A stretch of 64,000 nt of DNA, taken from the NCBI GenBank assembly GCA_038503065.1, contig JBCAMK010000008.1, positions 1,302,001-1,366,000 of the forward strand, written 5' to 3'. This DNA comes from Paragyromitra xinjiangensis (lineage: Eukaryota > Ascomycota > Pezizomycetes > Pezizales > Discinaceae). Shown one piece after another: positions 1 to 10,805 of this stretch. The stretch's first letter is position 1; every line of letters starts with the position of its first letter. The notes below the pieces were generated by a model. The model made no database searches. It saw only the letters and a list, made by a program, of their open reading frames with translations, and was not told the origin of the DNA. A program made the translations under genes and the position numbers.

Positions 1-2110
1 TCACACTCTGTGACGTGTGAGTGGACTATGTTTCGAGATACTGCATTATGTTTTTGCCAATGATGCAGTCAATATCGGCAGGGATCGGGAATGAACTACT
101 CTTCGTTCGGCAATACGAATTAGTCAGGGTCGGGAAAATAATTAAGTCCTTATTGGAGGAGGACACAAGTATAGACTGCAATGGAAGATCGTGTGGACGG
201 CATTCTACAAAGTGATATGTAGGTTAACGAAACGGACCTGGAGTCCAAATATAGACATAAGGCAGTAGCTTGTGTATCGAGGCATGTGTATTGCCACATA
301 ATGATGCATTTGTGAGTTCTGGGCAGACCCAGACTAGCGAATCCCGCTGGAGAAGTTGATGCCCGGTTTACAAAGAACCCGAACAGGTCTCGAACTAGTA
401 ACTGCTCCGATTCGTCCTCGTATAGGTGCGCCAGCGGATTGGTTTGTCAATCCACGCTTACATTCTCAATTTTTTGTGTCTGCCCCGAGTACTTTTTAGA
501 AGGGAAGTTATTTGTAAATTGCTGGTAAAGGATGGACCAGATGTTGAATTTCCAACAATCAACCGTGCTCTGCCTTATACGGTGTGTATTGCGGGAAACT
601 GGCTTTTTGGATTGTTGCTAGAAGGCAGTGCTGTCGCCACCGATTGCCCAAGTGGAGTTACACATCTCCACAAAGTTCCAGGGCTGTGAAGCTACCGTCA
701 GGTTCCTCATTGAGAACAGAACCGATGTGGAAGCGATGAGACTGCTAGAAGTTCAAGCCCAGCCGTCGCTTGTCAACACAGCATATCGGTGGCGATTAAC
801 CACTGGAGGGCGTCATGAATGTGGACTAATCTGATTGGTACTCGTATTGGGAAGAGATAAAAGGGTGTCAGACTACAGACAAATCACTCATAGACAACGA
901 AGCAGAAACGTTGACAGAAGAGCCCATTACATAGCTTACTGTTAGCCAAGCTTAAGGCGAAGTAATCGATGGTGGGAGAAAATAGCCCCCCAGTGGATCG
1001 GAGCCTCTTGTTACTCAACGGAAACCAGGGAAAACTGTTAAAATCAACCGGGGAATAAACTAGTTGGGGAAAACCTTGTGGTGGACAGGCTTTTGAAAAA
1101 AATTATAACTATAAGAAAATTGGGCGAGAAGTGGTGTGTTTCTAGTGATGAGCTGGATGGGTAGACCGCTCCCGAAATCTACCTTCGGTTGTTTGTGGGA
1201 TGGGCCGGAATACGTCCGGGCTGAAGATGCCTTATCTAGTTATCTGTACCTAGAATGTTTATGTTGCATCCCTAATAGCTAGTGAGTATCGCGGAACGAT
1301 CTGTCTTCGTAGGGAAATCTGGTTGGATGGATAGTGCTGCTAGCTGATCATGGCTGCAAAGGGCGCCCGCGGCTATGTGTTTGTGGTGGCAGTTGGTGAA
1401 AGGATAGAAAGAGAAAGAGGTTTCGAGAGGGGGCCTATTTATCTAGTCGAGTATGTACATGTAGGGAGTCACACAGCCTGCGGGAATGGGCTAGGGTTGT
1501 AAGCATGACAGCATCAATCACCTCTGCCCCAGTAGATAGGGGGCGGATTGTTAGGATAGAAATCGCTTGAATACGAGAGTCTAACTTATTGCAGGCAATA
1601 TAAAAAAAGGAACACCACTGTTGGTTATTCTACTCTTACCAGCAGTATACCGCAGTCTAATAAGTGGCTAGAAAAATGTAGTTTGGGGCTGCAGATACTC
1701 TAGGTTAAGATGGGTCTGAGATGAGGAGGAGCAAGCTTATCGGTCATATTAATCTCAATGTAATCCATAGAGATAATTGGTGAAACGCAGTTTATTTTTG
1801 AACACGAATATATATGCTTCTTGGCGGGTGTTTGGAGCATTAAAAGCCAAAAATGTTTGGCTCTCAATTGAGATCCGAAATCCCTTTTATCGTTTATTTA
1901 ATTTTCAGGTATATTTTAAGATAGGAGCTACGAAGTCGCTCATGCCGGGGGTGCTACCCGTCGGGCCAGTCTCGTATATTGGCTGGCTATTTCTTCAACG
2001 GGTGATAATTCATGATGTGCCCTCTACCTAATCTTGGGAGCCAACCCCACTAAAAAAGGCCATACCACGGCAATGCCATAGTGACTAATATGTACTAAAG
2101 CTGTTCAGAC
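1..2110. other. Gene-poor stretch, no supported gene
   Basis: Only short open frames (under 90 codons) lie here, none with recognisable domains, credible splice signals or a consistent coding pattern on either strand. I see no tRNA, no obvious transposase remnant and no tandem array. It ends at the 8-bp target duplication of the nested transposon that begins at 2111. Confidence 0.6.
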
Positions 2111-2159
2111 TAGGGATGCGATCAGTAAAATTACGAATTACGTAGTTTACTATACAGTA

Positions 2160-2664
2160 CAGCCGCGTCTGGAAAGTCCTGGCACCCTGCAACCTGCTTG
2201 GGCTATCCCATAATCCGGTAAAGCCGACCCCCTTGGTGGGGGCCAATGTTTACTTACTCTTCATTGGCCGTTTTTCAATTAACTATACTTATGCTCTACC
2301 ATAATTACCTGAAAATGCATTCGTGTGGTAGCAGTTTTTGATTCACACCGCGGCAGCGCTTTATGACTTGGTTGGCCAAATTCACACCCCTGTTTTCAAG
2401 TACTCAAGGTAGAGCATAAGTACGTTGAGCCACCGCCACTTGGGGGGGTCAGCATTCTCTACCTGATTATGGGATAGCTAAATATGGTAGATAGAGCTAG
2501 AAAACAGTAAGTAAAAAGTGGAGAAAAAGTGTAAGTATTGACATGCCAAATAAAATCCAACCACCCCGTATAGCTGTCTTCTACGGAAATTACGGCCTCA
2601 ATCAGCCGGTAGTCATGCTCAATAGGGAAGAGGGTGCCAAGGCCTTACGGACACGGCCGTGCAG
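2160..2664. mobile_element. TA-flanked MITE inserted into the hAT element (Tc1/mariner-like)
   Basis: The junctions are readable because copy 2 of the host element is intact at this point. The host reads cagTAcccg, and here the sequence is cagTA-insert-TAcccg (TA at 2158-2159 and 2665-2666). The insert ends form an imperfect inverted repeat of about 30 bp sharing the word GGCACCCT near its inner edge. TA duplication with such termini suggests the Tc1/mariner group. It is itself interrupted by a further element at 2206-2474, leaving about 235 bp of its own sequence. No open frame. Confidence 0.72.
2206..2474. mobile_element. Innermost TA-flanked MITE with long inverted repeats
   Basis: A 269-bp segment starts TCCCATAATC and ends GATTATGGGA, with TA on each side (2204-2205 and 2475-2476). 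Complementarity continues inward through a C-rich/G-rich block and again at the shared word TTATGCTCTACC and its reverse complement (about 2287-2300 and 2410-2423). It interrupts the 2160-2664 element, so it is the youngest of this stack. Superfamily assignment (Tc1/mariner or Fot1/pogo-like) is inferred from the TA duplication alone. Confidence 0.65.
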
Positions 2665-2876
2665 TACCCGTTCAAAAACAGTAAAATACAACCGTACAGT
2701 TTGAAGCTAAAATCAGATACACCCACAAAAAAATCAGACGCCACCATATGCTCCTTCTACAGCCGAAAAAGGTAACAGGTGAGAGAGAGAGGTCGTTGTT
2801 GTGTCACTGCGGCACTGTGCCTTACGACTTGTAATTTACTGTTTTCAAGTTAGTACGATCCCATACGGTAAACTTA

Positions 2877-3305
2877 ATGCGGGAATCGATAAACGTGTGC
2901 CTATATGTGACCTATAATTCAACCGGGGCCTGAGCATTTTGGAGGATTAGGCATGATGTTGCCATCATACTGTGGCTCAGATGGTTCAGATTGTATTCTA
3001 GTTAGGCATAAGGAGGTCTCACAGAGCGGAAAACCCCATTGCGCTCCCTGAGCTGGGTGGATCTAGGTTTCAGAATGTTGCACCTTTCTTTTTTTGTGGG
3101 TGCCTCCACCACATCACCACCCAAAACCTTACTTTTCAAGATCCAGTTGTACCATGAAAATATCTTCAATTTTGAAAATCTCTCTATAGGCATTGTGTTT
3201 ATTGTATAGTAAATCACTGTATAGGATCGTTTTCTTAAAAACCCGTCCTATTTAGCTATAATAGATCGTTCTAAAAGAGGTACACGTTTATTGATTCCGC
3301 TACCA
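2877..3305. mobile_element. Second TA-flanked MITE inserted in the hAT element
   Basis: A 429-bp insert with inverted ends: GCGGGAATCGATAAACG near the left end, and the complement of GCGGAATCAATAAACG at the right. TA flanks it at 2875-2876 and 3306-3307. Host sequence resumes exactly where the intact copy at 12023-12312 continues (TAACATAATTTACCG). The inverted repeat covers about 23 bp with two or three differences. The internal open frame of 71 codons resembles nothing I recognise. Confidence 0.72.
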
Positions 3306-3978
3306 TAACATAATTTACCGTATTTTTATAACCCTAGTTCAGACACAATTAATGGTGTTTCATCCCTAAAACGGTTAGTCATCAAAAAGCACTAGGCTCA
3401 CATTTACCCGCTCCTTGATGGTTACTCTTAGGCCTAGGTCTGATATACCACTTTATGCCTTAATTAGTCCGGTTTCAAGAAAGCTGTGGTGTAGGTTCTG
3501 GGGAAAATCGCGTCAACCACCAAAATTAAATAGTGATTTTCCAAAAAAGTCTGGAATCGAGACTATGGTGTAGACGATTGAGGGTATACTAGCTCTATGC
3601 CCGTCGGAACTTCTTTCAGGGTGATATATGTAGAGGACATTTCCCTGAGGGTAATGACCACCAAGGCTAATTCGTAATATCATGATGTAGATTGTCAATA
3701 GATTGATTTCATGGATAGGGGCAGTCGACTGGCTGGGGGTTAGTTTTTATTACTCTACTGGGGCATTAGCGTTGATGTCGTCAAACCCACGAAGCAAACT
3801 AGTCTTCTTAGCGACCAGCGTTGGCAAAATTCAGTAGAGGTTGAAGGGGGCAGAATCCTGTAAAATCAACCGGTATGGCATAGCTATGGTATCTCTCTTG
3901 AGGGGCTTCTCAGCCCAGAGGGATTTACGATATAGCAATAGCGAATGTTGGCATGACTTGGTACGTCTAAGATTAATG

Positions 3979-4111
3979 TACTTGTCCTCCACCATAAGAA
4001 CCGGAAAACAGGGGGGGTGTGGCTTTGTATGCTACGGGATTGCGCTCAGACTTCCCAACATACAAAGCCACACACCCCCTGTTTTCCGGTTCTTATGGTG
4101 GAGGACAAGTA
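3979..4111. repeat. Near-perfect inverted repeat, 53-bp arms
   Basis: The left arm (3979-4031) and right arm (4059-4111) are reverse complements with a single mismatch in the G/C homopolymer portion, separated by about 27 bp. No matching direct repeat is evident at the outer edges. It could be a small fold-back element or the remnant of a palindromic rearrangement. Confidence 0.85.
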
Positions 4112-5965
4112 TGTGTACATGTACATGTATACACACCCGTGCGTTTACTTTTATCTTTTCTCCTCTCAACGAATCACCATAACAAACCCCACTAAAGTCA
4201 AGTATCAAAAAGAACACCCACCGGTAAAAGCTCAGCTCTCCTCTACGAGCGAGTGATGCGACATGATTATTTATTTATGCATATCAGAATGGCAACAGCT
4301 GTGGATGTTTCGTTTCGGCTTTTCTTCAGGGCTGGGAGGGGCTCTAAGTGCATGTCATGTGCGCTCAGAAAGTAACGAGGATTAAATACTTAAACTTGAC
4401 GGATTGGGTGCTGGGGGGAGGTAAGTAGTTACCTCGTGAAGAGGCATCTAGGTTGTGGCTAACGCCTGTGGATAGGCGGACTAATATCAGTGTTCTTAGT
4501 GTACATCTATTGGGTTTATGCGAGGTGTGAAATCGCACCCGCGGAACTTTAGAGCAAAGAAGGCATACTGTAATCCGAGCTAGAAAATTCCCTGCAATTA
4601 CGGTTTCAGAGCCTGGGTGGGATCTAGATCCGCCTCCTTTAAAGGTAGACCGTAGATTGAGGTTCTCCTTGGTTACTCTGACGTATTTCGATCTTTGCGG
4701 TGTTGGTTTCTGCGAGTGATGGGTAGTGATTATGGTGGCGAGGACTTTGTGAATTATTTGTTAAATTTCTAGATTCCAGTTTGTAGAACAGCCGAGTGCA
4801 ATCATTTGATTTAACCCAGTCACTTTGACCTAGAACAACTTGGGTGGCATCTGCCTCCCACCATCATCATCGATATTCCATCCAGAGTATGAGTATCTTC
4901 ATTTCCGATGCTGAGAACATTCTCGCCACAACGGCAAACGCGGCCTATACAAACAATCCTCCTAAAAGCCAAGAATCTGTGAGCGGGCTATGTGCATACA
5001 TATGCACCCTAACTGCAAACGCGCGTCCCGTGTTTTCTGTTCCTCAGCTATCCCTTTAGCCAGTCGAAAGACATATGTGTTTGGCCACTCCATTTCCCTT
5101 CTCTTCCATGGGCCGAGGTATAAATCTTACACCTTATCGCTCTCGATCGGGTTGTTGCCGGGCAGGTTTTGGCGGGCCACTGAAAATACGATTTGGTGAT
5201 CAAGTACTATCCCTCGCTCGGCAGTTAAGATGAGTCTATCGTAATCCTCCTCGGGCAGCCGGAAAGCCAGTGGTCAGGTACCTACTGGCTTTTTTGTTTT
5301 TTGCCATCGCTTACGGGATAGTGGTATGAAATCATGAATGCTCACTCGGGTTTCGCGAGGCGTGTCTGGACATAAGGAAGTCTATCCGAGTTTCCCAACA
5401 TCGTACCCGTCCTAGGTTTCCTACTGGACGAGATCATTCTCGCATCGCCAAGTTTGAGAAAATGTGATATCGTTAGGAATGCTAATCGTGGCGCCAGCTG
5501 CTGCAGACTCCACACACGGATTGACCAAAAAGCACACTGGCTGATATTGTGCATCATCTTTCAGGCGGTTTTTTATGCATATGATCGTTGGTTTACCAAA
5601 CCCCTCATCACGAGAGAATTTGCCATCTTTTTTGAGTGCCTTGCCAGGGGTCAATTCTCGCGATGCCATTTTTGATAGGGTCAGAGCTCTGAGTGCAGAG
5701 GTGTTGTGACAGCATGGGGAGAGGCTTGTCGTTGGTATTCGCCGGATCTGTACCGGTTTGATGTTCCCATGGGAAATGTCGTACAGAGACTCAGAAAGAG
5801 CAGTGCTCCGAAGCCTCATGGAGGACCGTTCGAATCGGGAGTTGGGTATCGTCCATTGCACGGCTTACCGAAGTTAGGGCTTCTCCTCCGTGCTACCCGC
5901 GATCCGTTAATTTAATGCAGATGATGTCCACGGGCCCTGAGCTAAATTCTTCGCTTGTCCGCGAC

Positions 5966-6033
5966 TCTGATTGGCCGGGAGAAGCGAAGAGCCGAATCTG
6001 CTCTGCTCGGGCTCGCTTCGTCGGCCAATCAGA
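5966..6033. repeat. Imperfect inverted repeat
   Basis: TCTGATTGGCCG at 5966 is exactly complementary to CGGCCAATCAGA ending at 6033. Pairing continues inward, with gaps, through GAAGCGA/TCGCTTC. The CCAAT motif in the right arm could also be a promoter element, but no gene start lies nearby. Confidence 0.6.
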
Positions 6034-6772
6034 TCTGGCAGGACGGATGTGAGCAGATCTTTGTTGCACCCGCACCTTTGGGCCAAGCATGCTGGGCCGG
6101 CTGCTCTTGCTCTGATCACAACAGGATACGTCCTGACTTTTATAGGAGAATGTGTGTCTGGCCTGACGCATTAGATATGCCAGATCACGAAACAAAAAGC
6201 CCAAGTTTCTGTATTGCTTTTCTTAAATGGGTGGGATCCGTCCACTCAGGACGATAGGGAGGCGAGAATCGAAGGCCCCCCAATGTCCCCACATGCGCAG
6301 TGTTTAAACAATGGATATCTACCGAGCACCTTTTCATGATGGACCTGTCTCTTGCCTTTTCAGTTGCTCTTCGCCAAATTTAACTTTGGGGTGAGGGAGG
6401 AATTTCGGTATTTTGATCTTCGGTGCAGCTGTCCTATCAGTCGTGGGCATCAGCTCCCCGACTATACTTACTCTATGTCCACCGATTGAAGCCTGGTGTT
6501 TTATAGCCACTCGTAGAAGACGCACTGTAGCGTTTGGGGGCCCTTAATTTTTTTTTCGCTTATTCACCAGCAGGATTTGAGGGATTCGACCAGTATCCGT
6601 TTCGATTATAATCTCCGAAACGGGAAGGAAAAAGTAGAGAAAGCTCGTCTAAGCAGGGCTTGGGGTGCTGCATGAAGGGCCTACAATAACGACATTTCCA
6701 AGCATCTTGGTAGGAGGGAGCAAGGCAACTAGTCTGTTACGAAATTTCCCGTGTGTAATTACCTTTCTCCAC

Positions 6773-6782
6773 ACTATATAGA
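6773..6782 (+). promoter_or_regulatory. Candidate TATA box of the carotenoid oxygenase gene
   Basis: ACTATATAGA lies about 130 bp upstream of the chosen ATG at 6908, a plausible distance for a fungal core promoter with a short leader. It is assigned only from its sequence and position. Confidence 0.35.
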
Positions 6783-6907
6783 ATGCCCGTGGGACCCTAC
6801 TGATAATTTTCTATTCTATGGATTCGGGAGGCGGATAAAAACATTCACCAGGACAAGACCAGGGTGACTTCAACCACAGTACTACTATTCTCGGCCAGAC
6901 GTCCGCG

Positions 6908-8893
6908 ATGTCTTCAACGCTTCCTCATTTTCTCAGTGGGAGGCACCGGTCTAGGAAATCGATGCCAAACGCTGGAGCTATGGCGAAAGGTCCTGTTGCG
7001 GCACCAGAACACAACCGAAGATTCAGCATGTTTTCTACTAAAGTCACTAGCACAACGGCCATCAGTTTCACCACGGTATCCGGGAAAAAGCCAAAATGTG
7101 TCATGGAGAAGGGAAGCTTTGGTGACTGGCCGAATGCTGAAGGTGTAAGTTTTGTTTTAGAGTTTTGTTTCAGCCTGGTAATGATTGGTGCCACTAACAT
7201 CGAGTGATACTTCAAGTTTGATGTCTGCCATGAGGAACGAGCGCCTATCGAGCTGAAAGTCACTGGTGAAATACCCGAATACGTTCTGTATGATACCTTC
7301 ACCTTACTCTCCGTTTCACTCTCCTTCTAGAAGAAAGTCAGGGTCGCTGATATCCCTAGTGGTGTTCTCTACCGCATAGGCCCTGGAGGCTATCAAACCA
7401 CGACCAGCAAAGGCACAAAAGTCACCATGTCCCACTGGTTCGACGCCTTCGGACAAATCCACCGCTTCAACATCCTCTCCCCAACTAAAGTCCTCTACAA
7501 CTCCCGTTACACATGCGACGGGCTCCTCCGACACGTTCGTGAAACCGGTATACTACCATCCGGGTTCTCGTTCGCCCAACGCGACCCATGTCAGAGCTTC
7601 TTCCGTAAATTCATGGCCACCTTCACACCAAGGACTAACCTAGTAGCCGGGTCCGGCGCAACCGAAAACGCATCAAGAGTGAATGTAGCCGTTACTGTAT
7701 CCACCGATTTCCCAGGCCTCCCTGCAGATCCCGATGGAAAGAGCTTATACACTAAGACCGACGCAACATTAATGCAGAAGCTGGATCCAGAAACTCTCGA
7801 GCCTGTCGGGTTAGCTAACCAAGCTGTTCTACACCCTGAATTAACAGGTCCTTTATCAGCCGCACACTCACGTTCAGACCCACTCACTGGTGACGTTTTC
7901 AACTACAACCTCACACTCGGTGGTAAAAACGGTATATACCGTATCTTCAAAGTTTTCAAATCCACCGGGAAGACCGAGATTCTCGCAACTATTACTGATG
8001 CTCCAGGAGCGTACATCCATTCGTTCTTTCTGACTCCGAGATATGTGGTTCTCTGCGTATGGGGTTCATACTACGCCCACGGCGGGCTCAAGATGTTGTA
8101 CTACAAAAACATCATCGACGCTATAGAGCCCTTCGACCGCTCACGGAAGAATAGATGGTATGTAATCGACCGGACGGACGCGAGGAGAGGGGTTGTGTCG
8201 TCCCATACCAGCGAGGGGTTTTTTGCGTTTCATTCTGTGAATGCGTGGGAGGAAGGGGATGATGTGGTGGCGGAGATTCCGGTGTATGAGGATACGGATA
8301 TATTGAGGAAGTTTTATTTGAATAATCTTAAAGGTGATGAGAAGAGTGCGTGGAAGTGGGTGGAGAAGGGAAGAGGGAGATTTACTAGGTGGAGGATTAA
8401 AGCGAGTGTGGATGGTAGTAAGGTGGTTAAGGAGTTTGAGGTTGGGAAGGATTTGACGATGGAGCTGCCGACGATCAATCCGCGGTTTGTTACGCTGCCT
8501 CATAGGTTTGTCTTCTTCCTCGTCCACCCCCGGGGATAAGAACTAATGTGAGGTGTTAGATACACTTATGGCTTGCTTAATCGTTGCAAGTCTACTGTTC
8601 TAGATGGCATTATCAAGTACGATACGCAAACTCACACCGCGCGGATTTGGGAGGAACACGCGCATACGCCAGGAGAATGCATTTTCGTCCCTTCGCCTGA
8701 ACCTGGCGCAGCGGAAGATGAAGGCGTCTTGCTTAGCGTCGTTTTAGACGGACGTGCAAAGAAGAGTTATCTACTTGTTTTGAATGCGAAGGATCTGAAG
8801 GAGGTTGCGAGAGCTGAGCTGGAAACGATTGTTGGGTTGGGGTTTCACGGGAAACATGTCGCGAGGAGTAATGGCATTTCGGTGGAGGTTTGA
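6908..8893 (+). CDS. Carotenoid cleavage oxygenase family protein
   Basis: Four exons are read as 6908-7144, 7217-7282, 7331-8505 and 8560-8893, giving about 603 residues. An equally in-frame choice for intron 2 is 7288-7341 (601 residues). The family (RPE65, bacterial lignostilbene dioxygenase and fungal carotenoid oxygenases) uses non-haem iron held by four histidines to split a conjugated double bond with O2. All four ligand positions are visible: SAAHSRSDPLTG (near residue 280), AYIHSFFLTP (near 331), AFHSVNAWEE (near 402) and GLGFHG close to the C-terminus (near 589). The entry signature DWPNAEG-FDVCHEERAPIELKVTG spans intron 1, and LYRIGPGG follows intron 2. Intron 3 (8506-8559) has a good AACTAAT branch site. 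The start is the first in-frame ATG; the first 65 or so residues are poorly conserved in character. Substrate (carotenoid, apocarotenal or stilbene) cannot be read from sequence. No carotenoid biosynthesis gene is adjacent. Confidence 0.88.
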
Positions 8894-9227
8894 TAATAGA
8901 GTCTATTAGATCAGTAGGCTGGTTGGGGCACCTATATGATGGGGAACTAATGACTGGAGGGGGGGGTGTTTTACTTTCATTTTCTTTGGAGTTCTTGATT
9001 TCATTGGTTCTACTCGCATATCCCGACGGAGTTCTTTCTTTCTCGTATTTATTATACCCTATACATGGCTTGGTGTCTGGAGTAGTGATTATTCTGTTTT
9101 AGGGGCCTGTTGATGATACGAACTTGAATATTTTTTAATGATCCGAGTGGATTTCATTCTTACACGCAAACGGCGAGCTATCAAAGTAGTTTTCGAGATA
9201 TTAGTTTAAACATCCTTATATCACAAC
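8894..9227. other. Convergent intergenic region
   Basis: This is the shared 3' region between the carotenoid oxygenase (+) and the SET protein (-). It is T-rich, with no gene seen. Confidence 0.5.
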
Positions 9228-9887
9228 CTATCTCAATGCCCCGTAACCCTTTCTCCAGCCCTCCATTACCCAATCTACACCGTACATATATATAACCAAC
9301 CTAATAACCAAAGGCCATTGAGCTTCATTCACACATCGTTCACACTGACACTCGAATCCAAAAATATCCATCAGTCGTTGTCTCCTCTTCAGCACATTTT
9401 CATATTTCCCCCAATAATAGTAACCGCCTGTTATTTCCTCCCCCCGTTTAATACTCCTCAGCGTAAACGCCTCGAACTGGCCCGTGCGTCCATTCCACTG
9501 CCACATTGCGTTCGGGTTGCAACTATGATTGACTCTGCTAGTGTATTTAAAAACCCCAAGTCGGTCCTCAGAGGTAGGGATACAATTCGTGAACCACCGT
9601 CCTTCAGGCGTAGGTCTCTTGGACTCGCAGTATCGATCGCTGAGTGTGTGGAACCATCGCCAGGATTCAAGATCAAGGGACATGTATTTCTGGAGGAAGT
9701 CACTTCGCGCCTCTGGGTTCTGATCGAAATAAGGAGATTGAAGAATAGGTGCCTCGGATAGGAACTTGGAGTTAGGAGGGATATCTTGAGCCGCGAATAA
9801 ACCTTGTCCTGTCCCGTTGTGGGTGGGCTGTGGACCGTAGATCATTTTGTTGAGGGGGTTTGAAGGGTTTGTAGTGTCTAATGTCAT
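9228..9887 (-). CDS. Small SET-domain protein
   Basis: A single exon of 219 residues starts at a true ATG. The SET fold is visible from about residue 24 (NGTGQGLFAAQDIPPN, the N-terminal SET strand). It continues to the cofactor-binding motif NHSCNPNA near residues 120-127, the RGEEITGGYYYWG segment that should carry the catalytic tyrosine region, and a post-SET cysteine cluster FECQCERC near 178-185. Family members are S-adenosylmethionine-dependent protein lysine methyltransferases, mostly of the SMYD/SET5-like group in fungi. The protein is short and lacks a MYND zinc finger. The usual NSY/ISY after GEEI is replaced by GGYYYW, so activity is uncertain. The target is unknown. It is convergent with the carotenoid oxygenase. 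Confidence 0.83.
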   Translation of the reverse strand: MTLDTTNPSNPLNKMIYGPQPTHNGTGQGLFAAQDIPPNSKFLSEAPILQSPYFDQNPEARSDFLQKYMSLDLESWRWFHTLSDRYCESKRPTPEGRWFTNCIPTSEDRLGVFKYTSRVNHSCNPNAMWQWNGRTGQFEAFTLRSIKRGEEITGGYYYWGKYENVLKRRQRLMDIFGFECQCERCVNEAQWPLVIRLVIYMYGVDWVMEGWRKGYGALR

Positions 9888-10721
9888 CTGGTGAGGCTGG
9901 GCCGGGTTCTGGCTATGGTTTGAGGAGTATTTAATGATAATTGCTGTGGGTTCTAGAAATTGTCTTGATATAAATACATGCGACGAAAGGTTTGAGAAGC
10001 GATAAATGAATTGAAAACAATGGAGAAACCTTTCGTAAACAAGCCGCTAGGCACTTTTTGAAACCTTGTCATTAACAACACCACACGCTAAAATAATGTC
10101 CTATAGATCGTGGATGAAACCGCTACGGGTGTATCAAAAAGCTACCTTTGATTGAAGCGTAATCTGTCTTTTCCATGCCTCTCACTGTGCATTGTATGTT
10201 ATGGGAGTGGGTTGGAGAAATAAGAACTTGATAATAGGTGAAGGGATTTAGTAATATAAATACCTGAATGCACGGCACTCTTGCCGTATATTTCATGTCA
10301 TCCCAAAGGATTTTCGGTCATACGCCGGCCGGCTTGAAAGGCTACTAGCTAGTGGGTGGGTGTTGAAGGGTCCACTAGCGGGTGAAGAACAAAGAAAGGG
10401 TCAACGGTGGAGCTGGAAGAACCTATCAGGAAGCTGCCGTCTCTAGCGCCATATAGCACGATAAGCGATGACTATAGTATTTACATAAAAGCTCTTGTTT
10501 CCTCTAATCTTATTCCATACTTGCTTTTGGTCGAGATAATACGGATGCTGGTCAAGAATGGTGTGCTCTTGGATAGGTGCTAAAACCATAGAAAAAGGCA
10601 ATCCCCCAAGCGTTTTAACATTAAGCTGCCCATCATTGGTTCCTTTAGTTTCTAACATTCGAATCCTTACTGGTTTTAGACAGGGTAATCTAAATTGTGG
10701 GCAAAAAAATAAACTGTTTTA
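9888..10721. other. Intergenic region, no gene seen
   Basis: Upstream region of the SET gene and downstream region of the tRNA-Gly. The one open frame of note (10443-10658, minus) has no recognisable motif. Confidence 0.5.
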
Positions 10722-10805
10722 TGAATCAGCCGGGAATCGAACCCGGGTCGGGCGCAAATCATCTGATGATGGCAAGCGCCCGTGATACCCCTACACCACT
10801 GAATC
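10722..10805 (-). tRNA. tRNA-Gly(GCC) with 13-nt intron, copy A
   Basis: The 84-nt gene folds as a cloverleaf. Acceptor stem GATTCAG/CTGATTC has a T3:T70 mismatch. Anticodon stem GGCGC/GCGCC carries loop TTGCCA-intron-T, the variable loop is CGAC, the T arm CCGGG-TTCGATT-CCCGG, and the discriminator A. The intron lies at the canonical position after nucleotide 37. The TT-GCC-A loop, 4-nt variable loop and T arm match fungal tRNA-Gly(GCC). A run of seven Ts follows downstream on this strand, a good RNA polymerase III terminator. Confidence 0.87.

Larger units (their letters stand above)
2111..3336. mobile_element. hAT-type MITE copy 1, interrupted by nested insertions
   Basis: The element starts TAGGGATGCG and ends ATAACCCTA. 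It is flanked on both sides by the same 8-bp direct repeat GTTCAGAC (2103-2110 and 3337-3344). The ends form an imperfect terminal inverted repeat of roughly 35-40 bp, rich in GGTAAATTA-like words. TAGGG-type termini plus an 8-bp target duplication are the signature of the hAT superfamily. Removing the two TA-flanked insertions (2160-2664 and 2877-3305) and their duplicated TA leaves about 288 bp, matching the uninterrupted 290-bp copy at 12023-12312. It has no coding capacity, so it would have moved in trans. Confidence 0.85.
3337..6772. other. Gene-poor stretch with two inverted repeats
   Basis: No gene could be supported. The longest frame (5421-5861, minus) starts at a non-ATG codon, overlaps competing frames and carries no motif. 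The notable content is the hairpin at 3979-4111, a TGTACATGTACATG-type alternating tract just after it, and a second imperfect inverted repeat at 5966-6033. Confidence 0.5.

Noticed and set aside
5421..5861. 146-codon minus-strand frame
   Set aside because: It starts at GTG, overlaps plus-strand frames of comparable length, and has no recognisable motif or splice support.
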